Below, one piece after another: positions 29,075-38,494 of a stretch of DNA of 64,000 nt (the first letter of the stretch is position 1; every line of letters starts with the position of its first letter). The stretch is from Hyphomicrobiales bacterium (lineage in GTDB: Bacteria; Pseudomonadota; Alphaproteobacteria; Parvibaculales; Parvibaculaceae), in the NCBI GenBank assembly GCA_016124805.1, contig WGND01000003.1, positions 434,001-498,000 of the forward strand. The letters run 5' to 3'. Both the position numbers and the translations under genes were made by a program. Below the pieces are notes generated by a model. That model ran no database searches. It was not told where the DNA came from and saw only the letters and a program-made list of their open reading frames with translations.

Positions 29075-29806
29075 ATGTCGATCTGGGGAAAAATTGCAGG
29101 CGCCGGCGTCGGATTAGCCGTCGGTGGCCCACTTGGCGCGCTGCTTGGCGCGGTTGCAGGTCATATTGTCATTGATCGCATGCAGGAAGATGACGAGATC
29201 GTCTTTGCCATCGCCCTGATCGCCTTGTCGGCGAAGATGGCCAAGGCGGATGGTGTTGTCAGCGATTCCGAGATTGTGGCCTTCGAGCAGATATTTGCCG
29301 TCCCCCCCGGTGAGCGCCGCAATGTGGAGCGCGTCTACCGGATTGCCACGCAGGATGTCGCCGGGTTCGAAGCCTATGCCGAACAGGTGGCGCGCATCTA
29401 TCTCAACAAGCCGGCTGTGCTCGAAGACGTCATCGATGCGCTGTTTCATATCGCCAAGGCGGATGGTCACGTGCATCCCGCCGAGCTCGAATTTCTGCGC
29501 ACCGTGGCTGACATTTTTGGCTTTTCAGAGATTGAGTTTGCCCGCATCAAGGCCAGCCATCTGGGGCGGGACCGGGCGGACCCCTATCTCGTGCTCGGCA
29601 TCACGCCCGATATTTCCGATGATGATCTGAAAATTGCCTATCGCCGCCTGTTGCGCGAAAACCACCCCGATATGCTGATTGCCCGTGGCGTGCCGGAGGA
29701 GATGGTGACGATTGCCACCGAAAAAGTCTCCGCGATCAACGTCGCCTATGAAAAAATCCTGGAAATTCGGGCCCGTCAGGCCAACCGATCCGTGCGGCAG
29801 GACTAG
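29075..29806 (+). CDS. TerB- and J-domain protein (DjlA-like)
   Basis: The product has 243 residues. A glycine-rich hydrophobic start (GAGVGLAVGGPLGALLGAVAG) may insert in the membrane. A TerB-like all-alpha domain follows (FAIALIALSAKMAKADGVVSDSE and HIAKADGHVHPAELEFL). The C-terminal J domain starts DPYLVLGITPDISDDDLK and carries the HPD motif (ENHPDML). This is the DjlA layout, a membrane-anchored DnaK co-chaperone. The ATG at 29075 is preferred to GTG at 29069. In alphaproteobacteria such a gene commonly sits near the AmpD-like amidase and rnpB, as here. Confidence 0.88.
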   Translation: MSIWGKIAGAGVGLAVGGPLGALLGAVAGHIVIDRMQEDDEIVFAIALIALSAKMAKADGVVSDSEIVAFEQIFAVPPGERRNVERVYRIATQDVAGFEAYAEQVARIYLNKPAVLEDVIDALFHIAKADGHVHPAELEFLRTVADIFGFSEIEFARIKASHLGRDRADPYLVLGITPDISDDDLKIAYRRLLRENHPDMLIARGVPEEMVTIATEKVSAINVAYEKILEIRARQANRSVRQD

Positions 29807-29907
29807 GCGCGGCTCCGGCCATGGGATAACAAGGGGCAGGGCGCGACCGAATCCGGCGGGACGGCCCGCGTTTGACCGCTCTCATAACAATCCGGCCTGG
29901 CCCCGAC

Positions 29908-30774
29908 ATGACACCCCAGCATCTTGCCTTCATGGTCCTGATCAACCTCATCTGGGGGTTTGCGCTGGTGGCTGCAAAAGTGTCGATGGGTCATTTCCCG
30001 CCGCTGCTTTTCGCCGCCCTGCGTTTCACACTTATTATCGCGGTGCTGTTTCCCTTCCTGAAAATCCAGAAAGGGAAGATGCGCGAGGTCATCATTATCG
30101 CGCTTTGCGCCGGTCCTCTGGGCTTCGGGTTTTTCTTCGCGGGACTGGCTGTTTCCAATGCATCGGTTGTCGCCGTGATCAGCCAACTTGGTGTGCCGAT
30201 TGTGACGGTCCTGTCGGTCTTTTTTCTCGGCGAGACGATTGGCTGGAAACGCGGGCTTGGGATCGCACTCGCTTTTCTCGGCGTCATGATCATCAGCTTT
30301 GATCCGACCGTCTTCCAGTTCATTCATGGCGTTATTCTGGTCATGATCTCGGCCCTGATCGGTTCGGTCGGTACGATCTTCCAGCGGCGGATCCGCAATG
30401 TCGGTGTCTTTGAGATGCAGGCCTGGGTGGCAGTGGCCGCCGCGCCCTTGATGATTGGCGCGTCATTGGCGCTGGAGAGCCATCAACTCGAAGTCATGCA
30501 GACAGCTTCGTTGCTGAACTGGGGCGGTATCTTCTATGTTGCTTTTGCGTCCAGCCTTGTCGGCCATGCCGGTATTTACTATTTGCTGCAGCGCTATGAG
30601 GTGACCCAGACAGCGCCGTTGACGCTGCTCTCGCCTGTCTTCACTGTCTTTTTCGCAGTGATGATCCTTGATGAGCCTTTGAGTGCGCGCATGGTGCTGG
30701 GGGCGGCCGTGGCGCTTTCCGGCGTCCTTATTGTGTCGATCCGTGAAAAGAAGATTGTGGATATTGGCCCCTAA
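29908..30774 (+). CDS. EamA-family (DMT) transporter
   Basis: The product has about 288 residues with ten predicted membrane helices in two EamA repeats. NLIWGFALVAAKVSMGHFPPLLFAALRF opens repeat 1, and LSPVFTVFFAVMILDEPLSARMVLGAAVALSGVLI is the classic end of repeat 2 (paraphrased by its conserved ILDEPLS element). Such proteins export or import small metabolites. The ATG at 29908 fits the family N terminus; a TTG at 29872 would add 12 residues. Its stop overlaps the start of the amidase gene by one base (TAATG), so the two are probably translated together. Confidence 0.87.
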   Translation: MTPQHLAFMVLINLIWGFALVAAKVSMGHFPPLLFAALRFTLIIAVLFPFLKIQKGKMREVIIIALCAGPLGFGFFFAGLAVSNASVVAVISQLGVPIVTVLSVFFLGETIGWKRGLGIALAFLGVMIISFDPTVFQFIHGVILVMISALIGSVGTIFQRRIRNVGVFEMQAWVAVAAAPLMIGASLALESHQLEVMQTASLLNWGGIFYVAFASSLVGHAGIYYLLQRYEVTQTAPLTLLSPVFTVFFAVMILDEPLSARMVLGAAVALSGVLIVSIREKKIVDIGP

Positions 30775-31505
30775 TGCAAATGATCGAACGCCCATCGCCC
30801 AATCTTGATGAACGCCCCGCCGGCGGCCCCATTGATATTCTGCTGATGCATTATACGGGGATGGAAAGCTGCGCGGCTGCCGTGGACAGGCTCTGTGACG
30901 GCGCGGCCAGGGTCTCTTCCCATTATGTTGTGGATGAGCAGGGACAGGTTTTTCAACTCGTGCCCGAAGCCATGCGTGCCTGGCATGCAGGCGTGTCGAG
31001 CTGGATGGGGGCAACGGACATCAATGCGCGCTCTATTGGCATCGAGATCGTCAATGGCGGACATGATTTCGGTTCGCCGCCCTATCCAGCCGCACAGATG
31101 GCTACCGTGACGCAGCTTTCACGCGAAATCCTTTCCCGCCATCCCCGTATCACGCCGTGCCGCGTGATTGGTCATAGCGATGTGGCACCTGCCCGCAAGG
31201 CTGATCCCGGCGAGTGGTTTGACTGGGCAGGCCTTGCCCGTGCTGGTGTGGGTGTCTGGGTTGAGCCGGAAGAGATTGTCGACGGCCCCGTATTGTCTCT
31301 CGGGGATCGCGGCGATCCGGTGTCAGAGCTTCAGTTTGCCCTTGGCAGCTATGGCTACGGGATTGAAGTGCTGGGCCGCTATGACGAGACCACAGAGCAG
31401 GTCGTGACCGCTTTCCAGCGTCATTTCCGGCCTGCGCGGGTGGACGGCGTTGCTGATCTCTCGACCGTCATCACGCTGCAGAAACTGCTTGCCGCCGTCG
31501 CCTGA
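30774..31505 (+). CDS. N-acetylmuramoyl-L-alanine amidase, AmpD/AmiD-like with peptidoglycan-binding domain
   Basis: The product has 243 residues. The amidase_2 domain (about 15-150) has zinc ligands H26 (LLMHYTG), H134 (VIGHSDVAP) and D144 (KADPGEW). The spacing of 120 and 10 residues is exactly that of AmpD (H34, H154, D164). Residues about 175-240 form a PG_binding_1 domain (LGDRGDPVSELQFAL). It cleaves the amide bond between MurNAc and L-Ala of muropeptides. No signal peptide is seen, so it is probably cytoplasmic and acts in cell-wall recycling. It is coupled to the preceding EamA gene. Confidence 0.92.
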   Translation: MQMIERPSPNLDERPAGGPIDILLMHYTGMESCAAAVDRLCDGAARVSSHYVVDEQGQVFQLVPEAMRAWHAGVSSWMGATDINARSIGIEIVNGGHDFGSPPYPAAQMATVTQLSREILSRHPRITPCRVIGHSDVAPARKADPGEWFDWAGLARAGVGVWVEPEEIVDGPVLSLGDRGDPVSELQFALGSYGYGIEVLGRYDETTEQVVTAFQRHFRPARVDGVADLSTVITLQKLLAAVA

Positions 31506-31535
31506 GCCGAAGCCCAGGCGACGGCAACAAAGCAT

Positions 31536-32498
31536 TTACGGGATCATGATGACCCGACCGAAGGCCTGACGGCTTTCGATATAATCATGTGCGGCGGCGG
31601 CATCCTTGAGCGCGAATTCCTTGTCCAGCACGACTTTCAGGTCACCCTTGGCGATCTGGTCGATCAGGTCCGCGATGTTCTTTTGCACGCGCGGCGAGAA
31701 GATTTCGGCTCCCAGAAAAACGCCGGAGATCGACTGGTTGCCACCCATGAGTGTCGAAACATCCACATTCATGGGTTCGCGACCGGCATTGCCGACCATC
31801 GAAACACGGCCGCGATAGGCGAGCGACAGGATGGATTTCTGCAGCGTGGTGCCACCGACAGGATCAACCACCAGATTGACGCCCTGATTGTCGGTGAGGC
31901 GTTTGACCTCGGCGACAAGATCCTGCGTGCGATAGTTGATGCCGTGATCCATGCCGTAGGCTTTGAGCTTTTCGAGGCGCTCGTCGCTGGAGGCTGTGGC
32001 AAAAACCGTTGCGCCAGCGCGCTTGGCCATCTGAATGGCGGCAATGCCGACGGCACCGGCACCAGCTTGAATGAGCACGGTTTCGCCTTTCTGCAGCTTG
32101 CCGAATTCAAAGAGGCAGTCATGCGCCGTCCCGAAAGGAACAGGGATGGCGGCCGCCGTCTTGATGTCCATGCTGTCGGGAACGTGCCAGGCGGTCTGGG
32201 CAAAAACGACGCGCTTTTCAGCATGCGAGCCATGCATGTTGACGGTTGTCACGCGCTGGCCGGGTTTGAAATCTGTCACGCCCTCGCCAATTTCGGTGAC
32301 AGTGCCCGCCGCCTGATAGCCGACAATATGGGGGACGGTGGCAAGGTCGCCGCGACCGCGGTTCAGCGTGTCGCCGCCTTCAATGCTGACGGCTTCGACC
32401 TTGATCTGGATGGTGCCTGGCACACAGATGGGGTCGGGCATATCCTCATAACGCAGGACATTGGGCGGCCCGTTTTCATAATAGACGGCAGCTTTCAT
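31536..32498 (-). CDS. Zinc-independent MDR alcohol dehydrogenase / NADPH:quinone reductase-like
   Basis: The product has 320 residues. MKAAVYYENGPPNVLRYEDMP starts the GroES-like domain, and VLIQAGAGAVGIAAIQMAKRAGATVFATAS is the NADPH-binding glycine motif of quinone oxidoreductase-type MDR enzymes; the structural zinc cysteines are absent. The C terminus AAAAHDYIESRQAFGRVIMIP is typical. It reduces quinones or enones with NADPH in the cytoplasm. GGGAAAC before the ATG at 32498 decides the start; the in-frame extension to 32582 has no such site. It is divergent from rnpB. Confidence 0.88.
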   Translation of the reverse strand: MKAAVYYENGPPNVLRYEDMPDPICVPGTIQIKVEAVSIEGGDTLNRGRGDLATVPHIVGYQAAGTVTEIGEGVTDFKPGQRVTTVNMHGSHAEKRVVFAQTAWHVPDSMDIKTAAAIPVPFGTAHDCLFEFGKLQKGETVLIQAGAGAVGIAAIQMAKRAGATVFATASSDERLEKLKAYGMDHGINYRTQDLVAEVKRLTDNQGVNLVVDPVGGTTLQKSILSLAYRGRVSMVGNAGREPMNVDVSTLMGGNQSISGVFLGAEIFSPRVQKNIADLIDQIAKGDLKVVLDKEFALKDAAAAHDYIESRQAFGRVIMIP

Positions 32499-32610
32499 GG
32501 TCGTTTCCCGTTTTTTATTGGAATGATTGTTGAACTCCACATATTGGACCGCAGCGCCGCAAGTGCAAGGTGGCTTGACCATTGTGACAAAAGCCGCCTA
32601 AGTCCAAGCG

Positions 32611-32998
<388 letters not shown>

Positions 32999-33180
32999 CA
33001 AATTAACCCTCTGATCCGTTAATGATTTTGGTGCCGGGCCTCTCTGCCTTGAGGCTGCCACAGCGTCAGCATCGTGGCGCCCAGATTGGCTGTCACACTT
33101 TCCGGGTGGTCATGGTCGCCTATGGCAATCCATGGAAACAGATTAAATGTTCTTCTTATGTTCTCAAGTAATGACCCTGT

Positions 33181-33208
33181 TTGGGACAGGCAAAGAGACC
33201 AGTATAAA
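33181..33208 (+). promoter_or_regulatory. Candidate sigma-70 promoter of the dcw cluster
   Basis: TTGGGA at 33181-33186 and TATAAA at 33203-33208 are 16 bases apart, matching four and five of six consensus positions. They lie upstream of the CCCA repeats and 168 bases before mraZ. Sequence inference only. Confidence 0.4.
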
Positions 33209-33238
33209 CCTTGAAAACCCCTGAATTTACTAGGCTTT

Positions 33239-33283
33239 CCCATTGACGACCCATGTAGTGGCGTGTTATCCCATGAAATCCCG
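33239..33283. promoter_or_regulatory. Candidate MraZ-binding repeats
   Basis: CCCA (TGGG on the minus strand) occurs at 33239, 33250 and 33270, and a related CCCG at 33280, so spacings are 11, 20 and 10 bases. MraZ of E. coli binds TGGG direct repeats spaced about one helical turn ahead of mraZ. The phasing fits, although the strand and the missing box near 33260 leave doubt. Confidence 0.4.
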
Positions 33284-33375
33284 GAAACCACCAAAACCGC
33301 ACCATGCGGTGGCGTGGCACTCCGGACATGGCGCGCTGACTGCGGGGTGCGGGCGCGCTCAATCAGGGGAAGTCG

Positions 33376-33849
33376 ATGGAGTCCTTCAGGGGGCGGTTCA
33401 CAAACAAGATCGATGCGAAAGGCCGGGTCTCTGTGCCTGCCAAATTCCGCTCGGTTGCGACCGCTCAGGGACTTTCCGGTGTGATCTGCTTTCCCTCCAT
33501 TCAGGGTCAGGTCATCGAAGGCTGTGGCCCTTCTTTTTCCGGCGTGATCGAAGAAATGCTTGAGCGGCTTGATCCCTTTTCTGCCGAGCGCGACATGCTG
33601 GCCTCCGTCCTGATCGGCTCGAGCAGCGAGCTGATGTTTGATGGTGATGGCCGTGTGGTGCTGCCTGAAGAATTGCGCGAACATGCCGGCATCAAGGACG
33701 AGGCGACATTTGTTGGCCTTGGTCAGAAATTCCAGATCTGGGAACCGGCCGCCGGTGCCGCCTTCTTTGCCGAGGCGCTGGCCAAGGCGCGCGCCCATGG
33801 AGACCTGCTGAAATCGCCTCTCGCGCTGGCCGGTGGGGGCGGAAAATGA
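33376..33849 (+). CDS. mraZ: Transcriptional regulator MraZ
   Basis: The product has 157 residues. Two AbrB-like SpoVT-type repeats each carry the DxxxR signature: DAKGRVSVP at 13-21 and DGDGRVVLP at 89-97. MraZ forms a ring that binds repeats in its own promoter and represses the dcw operon. GGGGAAG precedes the ATG. Its last four bases (ATGA) overlap the rsmH start, so it heads the long coupled dcw operon. Confidence 0.96.
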   Translation: MESFRGRFTNKIDAKGRVSVPAKFRSVATAQGLSGVICFPSIQGQVIEGCGPSFSGVIEEMLERLDPFSAERDMLASVLIGSSSELMFDGDGRVVLPEELREHAGIKDEATFVGLGQKFQIWEPAAGAAFFAEALAKARAHGDLLKSPLALAGGGGK

Positions 33850-34868
33850 CGCAGTCACACCAGGCGCCTCACATTCCGGTCATGCTTGATGAGGTGCTTG
33901 AGGCGCTTCAGCCGGTGGATGGCGGTCTCTATGTCGATGGTACTTTTGGCGCAGGCGGCTATACGCGCGGCATTCTTGCTGCGGCTGATTGCACGGTCAT
34001 TGCCATTGATCGCGACCCCACAGCGATTGCGCGCGGTCAGGCGCTTGTCACTGAATTCGCCGGACGTTTGACGCTGGTTGAAGGGTGCTTTGGTGACATG
34101 CTGAAGCTTGTCAGCGACCTGCTTGCTGATCGGGGGCGGGCCGGTGTCGACGGCGTCGTTTTCGATGTCGGCGTCTCGTCCATGCAGATCGATGAAGCCG
34201 AGCGCGGCTTTTCCTTCCAGAAGGATGGGCCGCTCGACATGCGCATGGGTGCTGAGGGGCTGTCGGCAGCCGATGTGGTCAATGATTTCGACGAACAGGA
34301 TCTCGCCCGCATCATCGCGGTCTATGGCGAAGAAAAGCGCGCCCGCGCGGTTGCCAAGGCGATTGTGGCGGCGCGCGGTGAGGCACGTATCGAGCGCACA
34401 CTGGCGCTGGCGGGTGTGGTGGAAAGCGTTATCCATCGCCGCCCGCAGGACAAAATTCATCCCGCCACACGCACCTTTCAGGCCTTGCGGATTTTCGTGA
34501 ATGACGAATTGGGCGAACTTGCCCGCGGTCTTTCGGCAGCCGAGCATCTGATTGTGGAGGGCGGTCGTCTGGCCGTCGTCACGTTCCATTCGCTTGAAGA
34601 TCGCGTTGTGAAGCGGTTTCTGACGGCGCGCACCGGTCGTGGCGCGCGCGCCAATCGCTATATGCCGGAGCGCGACGAGGCGGTGCCGTCATTCTTCGAA
34701 ATTGCCCACAAGGCGCGCCGGGCAGGTGACAGTGAAGTCGACATCAATCCGCGTTCGCGCTCGGCCAAGCTGCGCCTTGCGGCCCGTACGGCAGCCGGTG
34801 CCTTGCCGCTGGACCTCAAAGGTCTTGGCATGCGTCCCGTACCCTCGCTTGATGGAGGAATTGCGTGA
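33846..34868 (+). CDS. rsmH: 16S rRNA (cytosine-1402-N4) methyltransferase RsmH
   Basis: The product has 340 residues. [13 protein letters not shown] opens it and [16 protein letters not shown] holds the SAM-binding motif. [25 protein letters not shown] and [11 protein letters not shown] are hallmarks of MraW/RsmH. It methylates N4 of C1402 in the decoding centre of 16S rRNA. It overlaps mraZ by four bases and its TGA overlaps the ftsL start (TGATG). Confidence 0.97.
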   Translation: MTQSHQAPHIPVMLDEVLEALQPVDGGLYVDGTFGAGGYTRGILAAADCTVIAIDRDPTAIARGQALVTEFAGRLTLVEGCFGDMLKLVSDLLADRGRAGVDGVVFDVGVSSMQIDEAERGFSFQKDGPLDMRMGAEGLSAADVVNDFDEQDLARIIAVYGEEKRARAVAKAIVAARGEARIERTLALAGVVESVIHRRPQDKIHPATRTFQALRIFVNDELGELARGLSAAEHLIVEGGRLAVVTFHSLEDRVVKRFLTARTGRGARANRYMPERDEAVPSFFEIAHKARRAGDSEVDINPRSRSAKLRLAARTAAGALPLDLKGLGMRPVPSLDGGIA

Positions 34869-35242
34869 TGCGTTTCCTCAATCTCATTCTCATCATGGGC
34901 GTAATCGGGCTTTCGGTCATTCTTTACGACATCAAGTACCGGGCTGAACTTGCCGACAAACACGCTGAAAAGCTCGAGCAGAAGATTGCCGACGAGCAGG
35001 AGGGCATCCGCGTTCTGCGCGCTGAGTGGAGCTATCTCAATCAGCCCGAACGTCTGCAGGAACTGGCAACGCGTTACACGCATTTGAAGACGCTGACGCC
35101 GGTGCAGATCGGCAGCTTTGATACCGTGCCCATGCCCCGTCGCAATGATGATTTCTATGCGCCATCCGCGCGTGAACCGCTGGGCGGCTATGCCGGTGTC
35201 AGCCCGAGCGATCTCGGCCAGGCAGGGAGCATGGTGCAATGA
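34868..35242 (+). CDS. ftsL: Cell division protein FtsL
   Basis: The product has 124 residues. A single membrane helix (FLNLILIMGVIGLSVILYDI) follows a very short cytoplasmic start. A coiled-coil periplasmic segment comes next (YRAELADKHAEKLEQKIADEQ) with LRAEWSYLNQPERLQELA, the conserved element of alphaproteobacterial FtsL. It works with FtsQ and FtsB to activate FtsWI. The ATG at 34868 or GTG at 34865 could start it. Identity rests on topology, size, the short motif and position between rsmH and ftsI, as the family is poorly conserved. Confidence 0.9.
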   Translation: MRFLNLILIMGVIGLSVILYDIKYRAELADKHAEKLEQKIADEQEGIRVLRAEWSYLNQPERLQELATRYTHLKTLTPVQIGSFDTVPMPRRNDDFYAPSAREPLGGYAGVSPSDLGQAGSMVQ

Positions 35243-37005
35243 TCGGTCGCCGCACAAATGCCACTCCTCATGGCCGCATGGTGTTGACCGGCTATGACGC
35301 CATTGCCAAGCCGCGCACACGCTCCATGCGGGAGGCGCAGGAGCCACGCTCGCCGAGTGAACGGCGCATCTTCATGGCGCTGACCCTTTTTGCGGTCTGC
35401 TTTGCGCTTGTGGGCGCTCGCCTTGTGGCGCTTGCCATTGTTGGGGCTGACCACGGCCCCCGGCTTGCCAGCGCCAGCGAACTGAAACCCATCCACCGCC
35501 CTGATATTGTGGACCGCAATGGTATTGTGCTTGCCACAGATATTGCGACGGCCTCGCTTTATGCCGATGCGCGTTATGTGATTGATCCTGTTGATACGGC
35601 GCGTCAGCTTGCCTCGGTGCTCACCGATATCAATGTGGAAGACCTCGCGGCCAAGCTGGAGAGCGGCAAGGCCTTTGTCTGGATTCGCCGTGATCTGACA
35701 CCCAAGCAGCAATATGCGGTGCATTATCTCGGCTTGCCGGGCCTTGCTTTTCGTGATGAGCAGAAGCGTGTCTATCCCAACGGCGCAACGGCGGCCAATA
35801 TTCTGGGCTCGGTCGATGTCGATAATCGCGGTACGGCAGGGATAGAACGCTATCTTGATCGTGCCATGGGTAACGGGTCGGCAGAGGTGCGGCCGAAGTT
35901 TGACCAGTCGAGCCTTGCCAAGCTGTCCATCGATCTCAATGTGCAGCATGCGATGCGGGACGAACTGGCCAAAGCCATGGTCGAGTTCAAGGCCAAGGCG
36001 GCTGTCGGTATCATCCTGGATGTGCATACGGGCGAAGTGATGGCGTTGAGTTCGCTGCCGGATTTCGATCCCAATAATCCGATGGCGTCTTCGGAAGATT
36101 CGCGCTTCAACCGCGCGACACTTGGCGTTTATGAGCTTGGCTCCGTTTTTAAGGCTGTCACGCTGGCCGCTGCCCTTGATAGCGGCAAGGTCGGGCTCAA
36201 CGAAAAATTTGATGCCACAAAACCGCTGCATGTGGCGCGGTTCACGATCCATGATTTTCATGCCGAAAATCGCTGGCTCTCCTTGCCGGAAGTTTTCATG
36301 CATTCTTCCAATATCGGCACGGCCAAGATCGCGCTTGAGCTTGGTGGCGAAGAGCATCGCGACTATCTGCGCAAATTTGGCCTGCTGACGCGGATGCCGA
36401 TTGAGCTGCCCGAATCCGGCACCCCGCTGGTGCCGACGCGCTGGACTGATCTGGCCACCATCACGACGTCATATGGCCATGGTATTGCCGTGACACCCTT
36501 GCAGGTGACAGCGGCCATGGCCGCGATTGTGAATGGGGGCACCAAGGTCTCGCCGACCTTTTTGCGCAATGAGAACCCGGAAGAGGGCATGCGTCTGATT
36601 TCCGAAAATGTCAGCATGCAGATGCGCGGTCTGCTGCGTCTGGTTGTGATGGATGGCACGGGTCGCAAGGCCGACGTGCAGGGCTATCCGGTCATGGGCA
36701 AGACGGGGACGGCGAACAAGCCCTATCGCGGCGGCTATTCGCAAACCAAGCTGATCACATCCTTTATCAGCGCTTTTCCGGCCAATAATCCGCGTTACAG
36801 CATGCTCATCATGTTTGACGAGCCGCAGCCCTCCAAGGCGACCTATGGCTATGCCACGGCGGGCTGGAATGCCGCGCCTGTGACGGCGCGTGTTGTCGCG
36901 CGGGTGGCACCGCTTCTGGGTCTGATGCCCGTGATGGAACCGGATTGGGATGCGCCTGTGCGTCAGGCAAAACTTGTTTCTTATGAAGTGAATGCTGGTG
37001 AGTGA
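35239..37005 (+). CDS. ftsI: Septal peptidoglycan transpeptidase FtsI (PBP3)
   Basis: The product has 588 residues. A membrane anchor lies near 45-68, followed by the pedestal domain (RPDIVDRNGIVLATDI). The transpeptidase domain has active-site S302-x-x-K305 (ELGSVFKAVTL), SSN at 356-358 and KTG at 488-490. It cross-links septal peptidoglycan with FtsW. The start overlaps ftsL by four bases. The end does not overlap the preferred murE start, which lies 17 bases later. Confidence 0.96.
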   Translation: MIGRRTNATPHGRMVLTGYDAIAKPRTRSMREAQEPRSPSERRIFMALTLFAVCFALVGARLVALAIVGADHGPRLASASELKPIHRPDIVDRNGIVLATDIATASLYADARYVIDPVDTARQLASVLTDINVEDLAAKLESGKAFVWIRRDLTPKQQYAVHYLGLPGLAFRDEQKRVYPNGATAANILGSVDVDNRGTAGIERYLDRAMGNGSAEVRPKFDQSSLAKLSIDLNVQHAMRDELAKAMVEFKAKAAVGIILDVHTGEVMALSSLPDFDPNNPMASSEDSRFNRATLGVYELGSVFKAVTLAAALDSGKVGLNEKFDATKPLHVARFTIHDFHAENRWLSLPEVFMHSSNIGTAKIALELGGEEHRDYLRKFGLLTRMPIELPESGTPLVPTRWTDLATITTSYGHGIAVTPLQVTAAMAAIVNGGTKVSPTFLRNENPEEGMRLISENVSMQMRGLLRLVVMDGTGRKADVQGYPVMGKTGTANKPYRGGYSQTKLITSFISAFPANNPRYSMLIMFDEPQPSKATYGYATAGWNAAPVTARVVARVAPLLGLMPVMEPDWDAPVRQAKLVSYEVNAGE

Positions 37006-37021
37006 AAGAAGCCAGTTCGTG

Positions 37022-38494
37022 ATGTTGGGTGATATGAAGCTTGAGGCATTGATCGGTTCTGATCTTCCGCCGCTTCCCGAAGGGGGGGCAACGGAGATTG
37101 CTGGTCTGACGGCGGATAGCCGGGCCGTGCGTCCGGGCTTCCTGTTTGCCGCGCTGCCGGGCGTGCATGCCGATGGCCGCAATTTCATTCCCCAGGCGCT
37201 TGAGAAGGGCGCGTCGGCGATTCTGGTTGACCGGGCCCCCTGTGCCGAGACCTATCAGGTGCCGGTGGTGTCCGACATTAATCCGCGTCGCCGCCTGGCG
37301 CTGATGGCGGCCCGTTTTTACGGCGCGCAGCCGCAAGTAGCTGCTGCCGTCACGGGCACGAATGGCAAGACCTCGGTTGCAACCTTCATGCAGCAGATCT
37401 GGCAGGCCATGGGTTTGCAGGCAGCCAGTGTTGGCACGCTTGGCGTAACCAGCAATAAAGGCCACCGCGATCTTGGCCACACGACGCCTGATCCCGTGAC
37501 GCTGCAGGCTGCCGTTGCCGATCTTGCCAAGGAAGGTGTGACCCATCTCGCGATGGAAGCCTCCAGTCACGGTCTGGCGCAGTATCGTCTGGATGGCATC
37601 AAGTTGCGCGCTGCCGGTTTCACCAATATCACGCGTGATCATCTCGATTATCATCCAACTTTTGATGATTATCTCTATGCCAAGCTGCGCCTTTTCGGTG
37701 AAGTCATGGCACCGGGCGGCATTGCCGTGCTCAATGCGGACGCGCCCCATTTTGCCGAATTTGAAGCCATTGCCTGGGCGCGCGGCCATCGCGTGATTTC
37801 GGTTGGCCGCAAGGGGCGCAACATCTGCCTCGTGTCGGTGCGGCCGACAACACGCGGGCAAACGCTCGGCATTATCCATGAGGGCGTGAACCACAAAATT
37901 GAGCTGCCGCTGGTTGGCGCGTTTCAGGCCTCCAATGCGCTGGTTGCCGCTGGTCTCGTCATGGCATGTGGCGGCGAGGCGGCAAAAGTTTTTCAGGCGC
38001 TGGCGCATATAAAGGGGGCATCCGGTCGCCTTGAAGAAGTGGTGCATCTTGCCAATGGCGCCTCCGTCTATGTGGATTATGCCCACACGCCCGACGCGCT
38101 GGAAAATATTCTTCAGGCGCTGCGTCCGCATACAACGGGCAAGCTTGCCATTGTGTTTGGCTGTGGTGGCGACCGCGATGCCGGCAAGCGTCCGCTGATG
38201 GGCGACGTCGCAACGCGTCTGGCAGATCGCGTCTATGTGACGGATGACAATCCGCGCGGGGAAGATGCCGTGCTTATTCGCGCCGCCATCATGAAGGCGG
38301 CTCCTGGCGCCCATGAAATCGGTGATCGGGCTGAGGCTATTGCCATGGCAATGAAGGATCTTGCCGCTGGCGATGTTCTGGTTGTCGCCGGCAAGGGGCA
38401 TGAGACGGGTCAGATCATCGGTGACAGGATCATTCCCTTTTCTGATCAGGAAGCGGTTCGGGCTGTGGCTGGCCTGATGGGAGGTGCGGCATGA
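37022..38494 (+). CDS. murE: UDP-MurNAc-L-Ala-D-Glu:meso-diaminopimelate ligase
   Basis: The product has about 490 residues. AVTGTNGKTSVATFMQQIW is the Mur ligase P-loop, and HTTPDPVTLQ and MEASSHGLAQYRLDG are MurE-specific. TDDNPRGED contains the DNPR motif that selects meso-diaminopimelate over lysine. It adds the third amino acid of the stem peptide. Starts at 36992, 37022 and 37034 are all possible; I favour 37022 because AAGAAG lies ten bases before it. Its TGA overlaps the murF ATG by four bases. Confidence 0.96.
   Translation: MLGDMKLEALIGSDLPPLPEGGATEIAGLTADSRAVRPGFLFAALPGVHADGRNFIPQALEKGASAILVDRAPCAETYQVPVVSDINPRRRLALMAARFYGAQPQVAAAVTGTNGKTSVATFMQQIWQAMGLQAASVGTLGVTSNKGHRDLGHTTPDPVTLQAAVADLAKEGVTHLAMEASSHGLAQYRLDGIKLRAAGFTNITRDHLDYHPTFDDYLYAKLRLFGEVMAPGGIAVLNADAPHFAEFEAIAWARGHRVISVGRKGRNICLVSVRPTTRGQTLGIIHEGVNHKIELPLVGAFQASNALVAAGLVMACGGEAAKVFQALAHIKGASGRLEEVVHLANGASVYVDYAHTPDALENILQALRPHTTGKLAIVFGCGGDRDAGKRPLMGDVATRLADRVYVTDDNPRGEDAVLIRAAIMKAAPGAHEIGDRAEAIAMAMKDLAAGDVLVVAGKGHETGQIIGDRIIPFSDQEAVRAVAGLMGGAA

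Larger units (their letters stand above)
32999..33375. other. Intergenic region between rnpB and mraZ (dcw control region)
   Basis: No coding frame is convincing in these 377 bases. ATTAAC (33002-33007) and GTTAAT (33018-33023), ten bases apart, form a weak AT-rich hairpin that could help end rnpB transcription. The right half holds the candidate dcw promoter and CCCA repeats listed separately. Confidence 0.65.

Noticed and set aside
33003-33022. A CtrA site (TTAA-N7-TTAA) between rnpB and mraZ
   Set aside because: The two TTAA elements are 12 bases apart, not 7. The pair upstream of lpxC near 52398-52419 is 14 apart.
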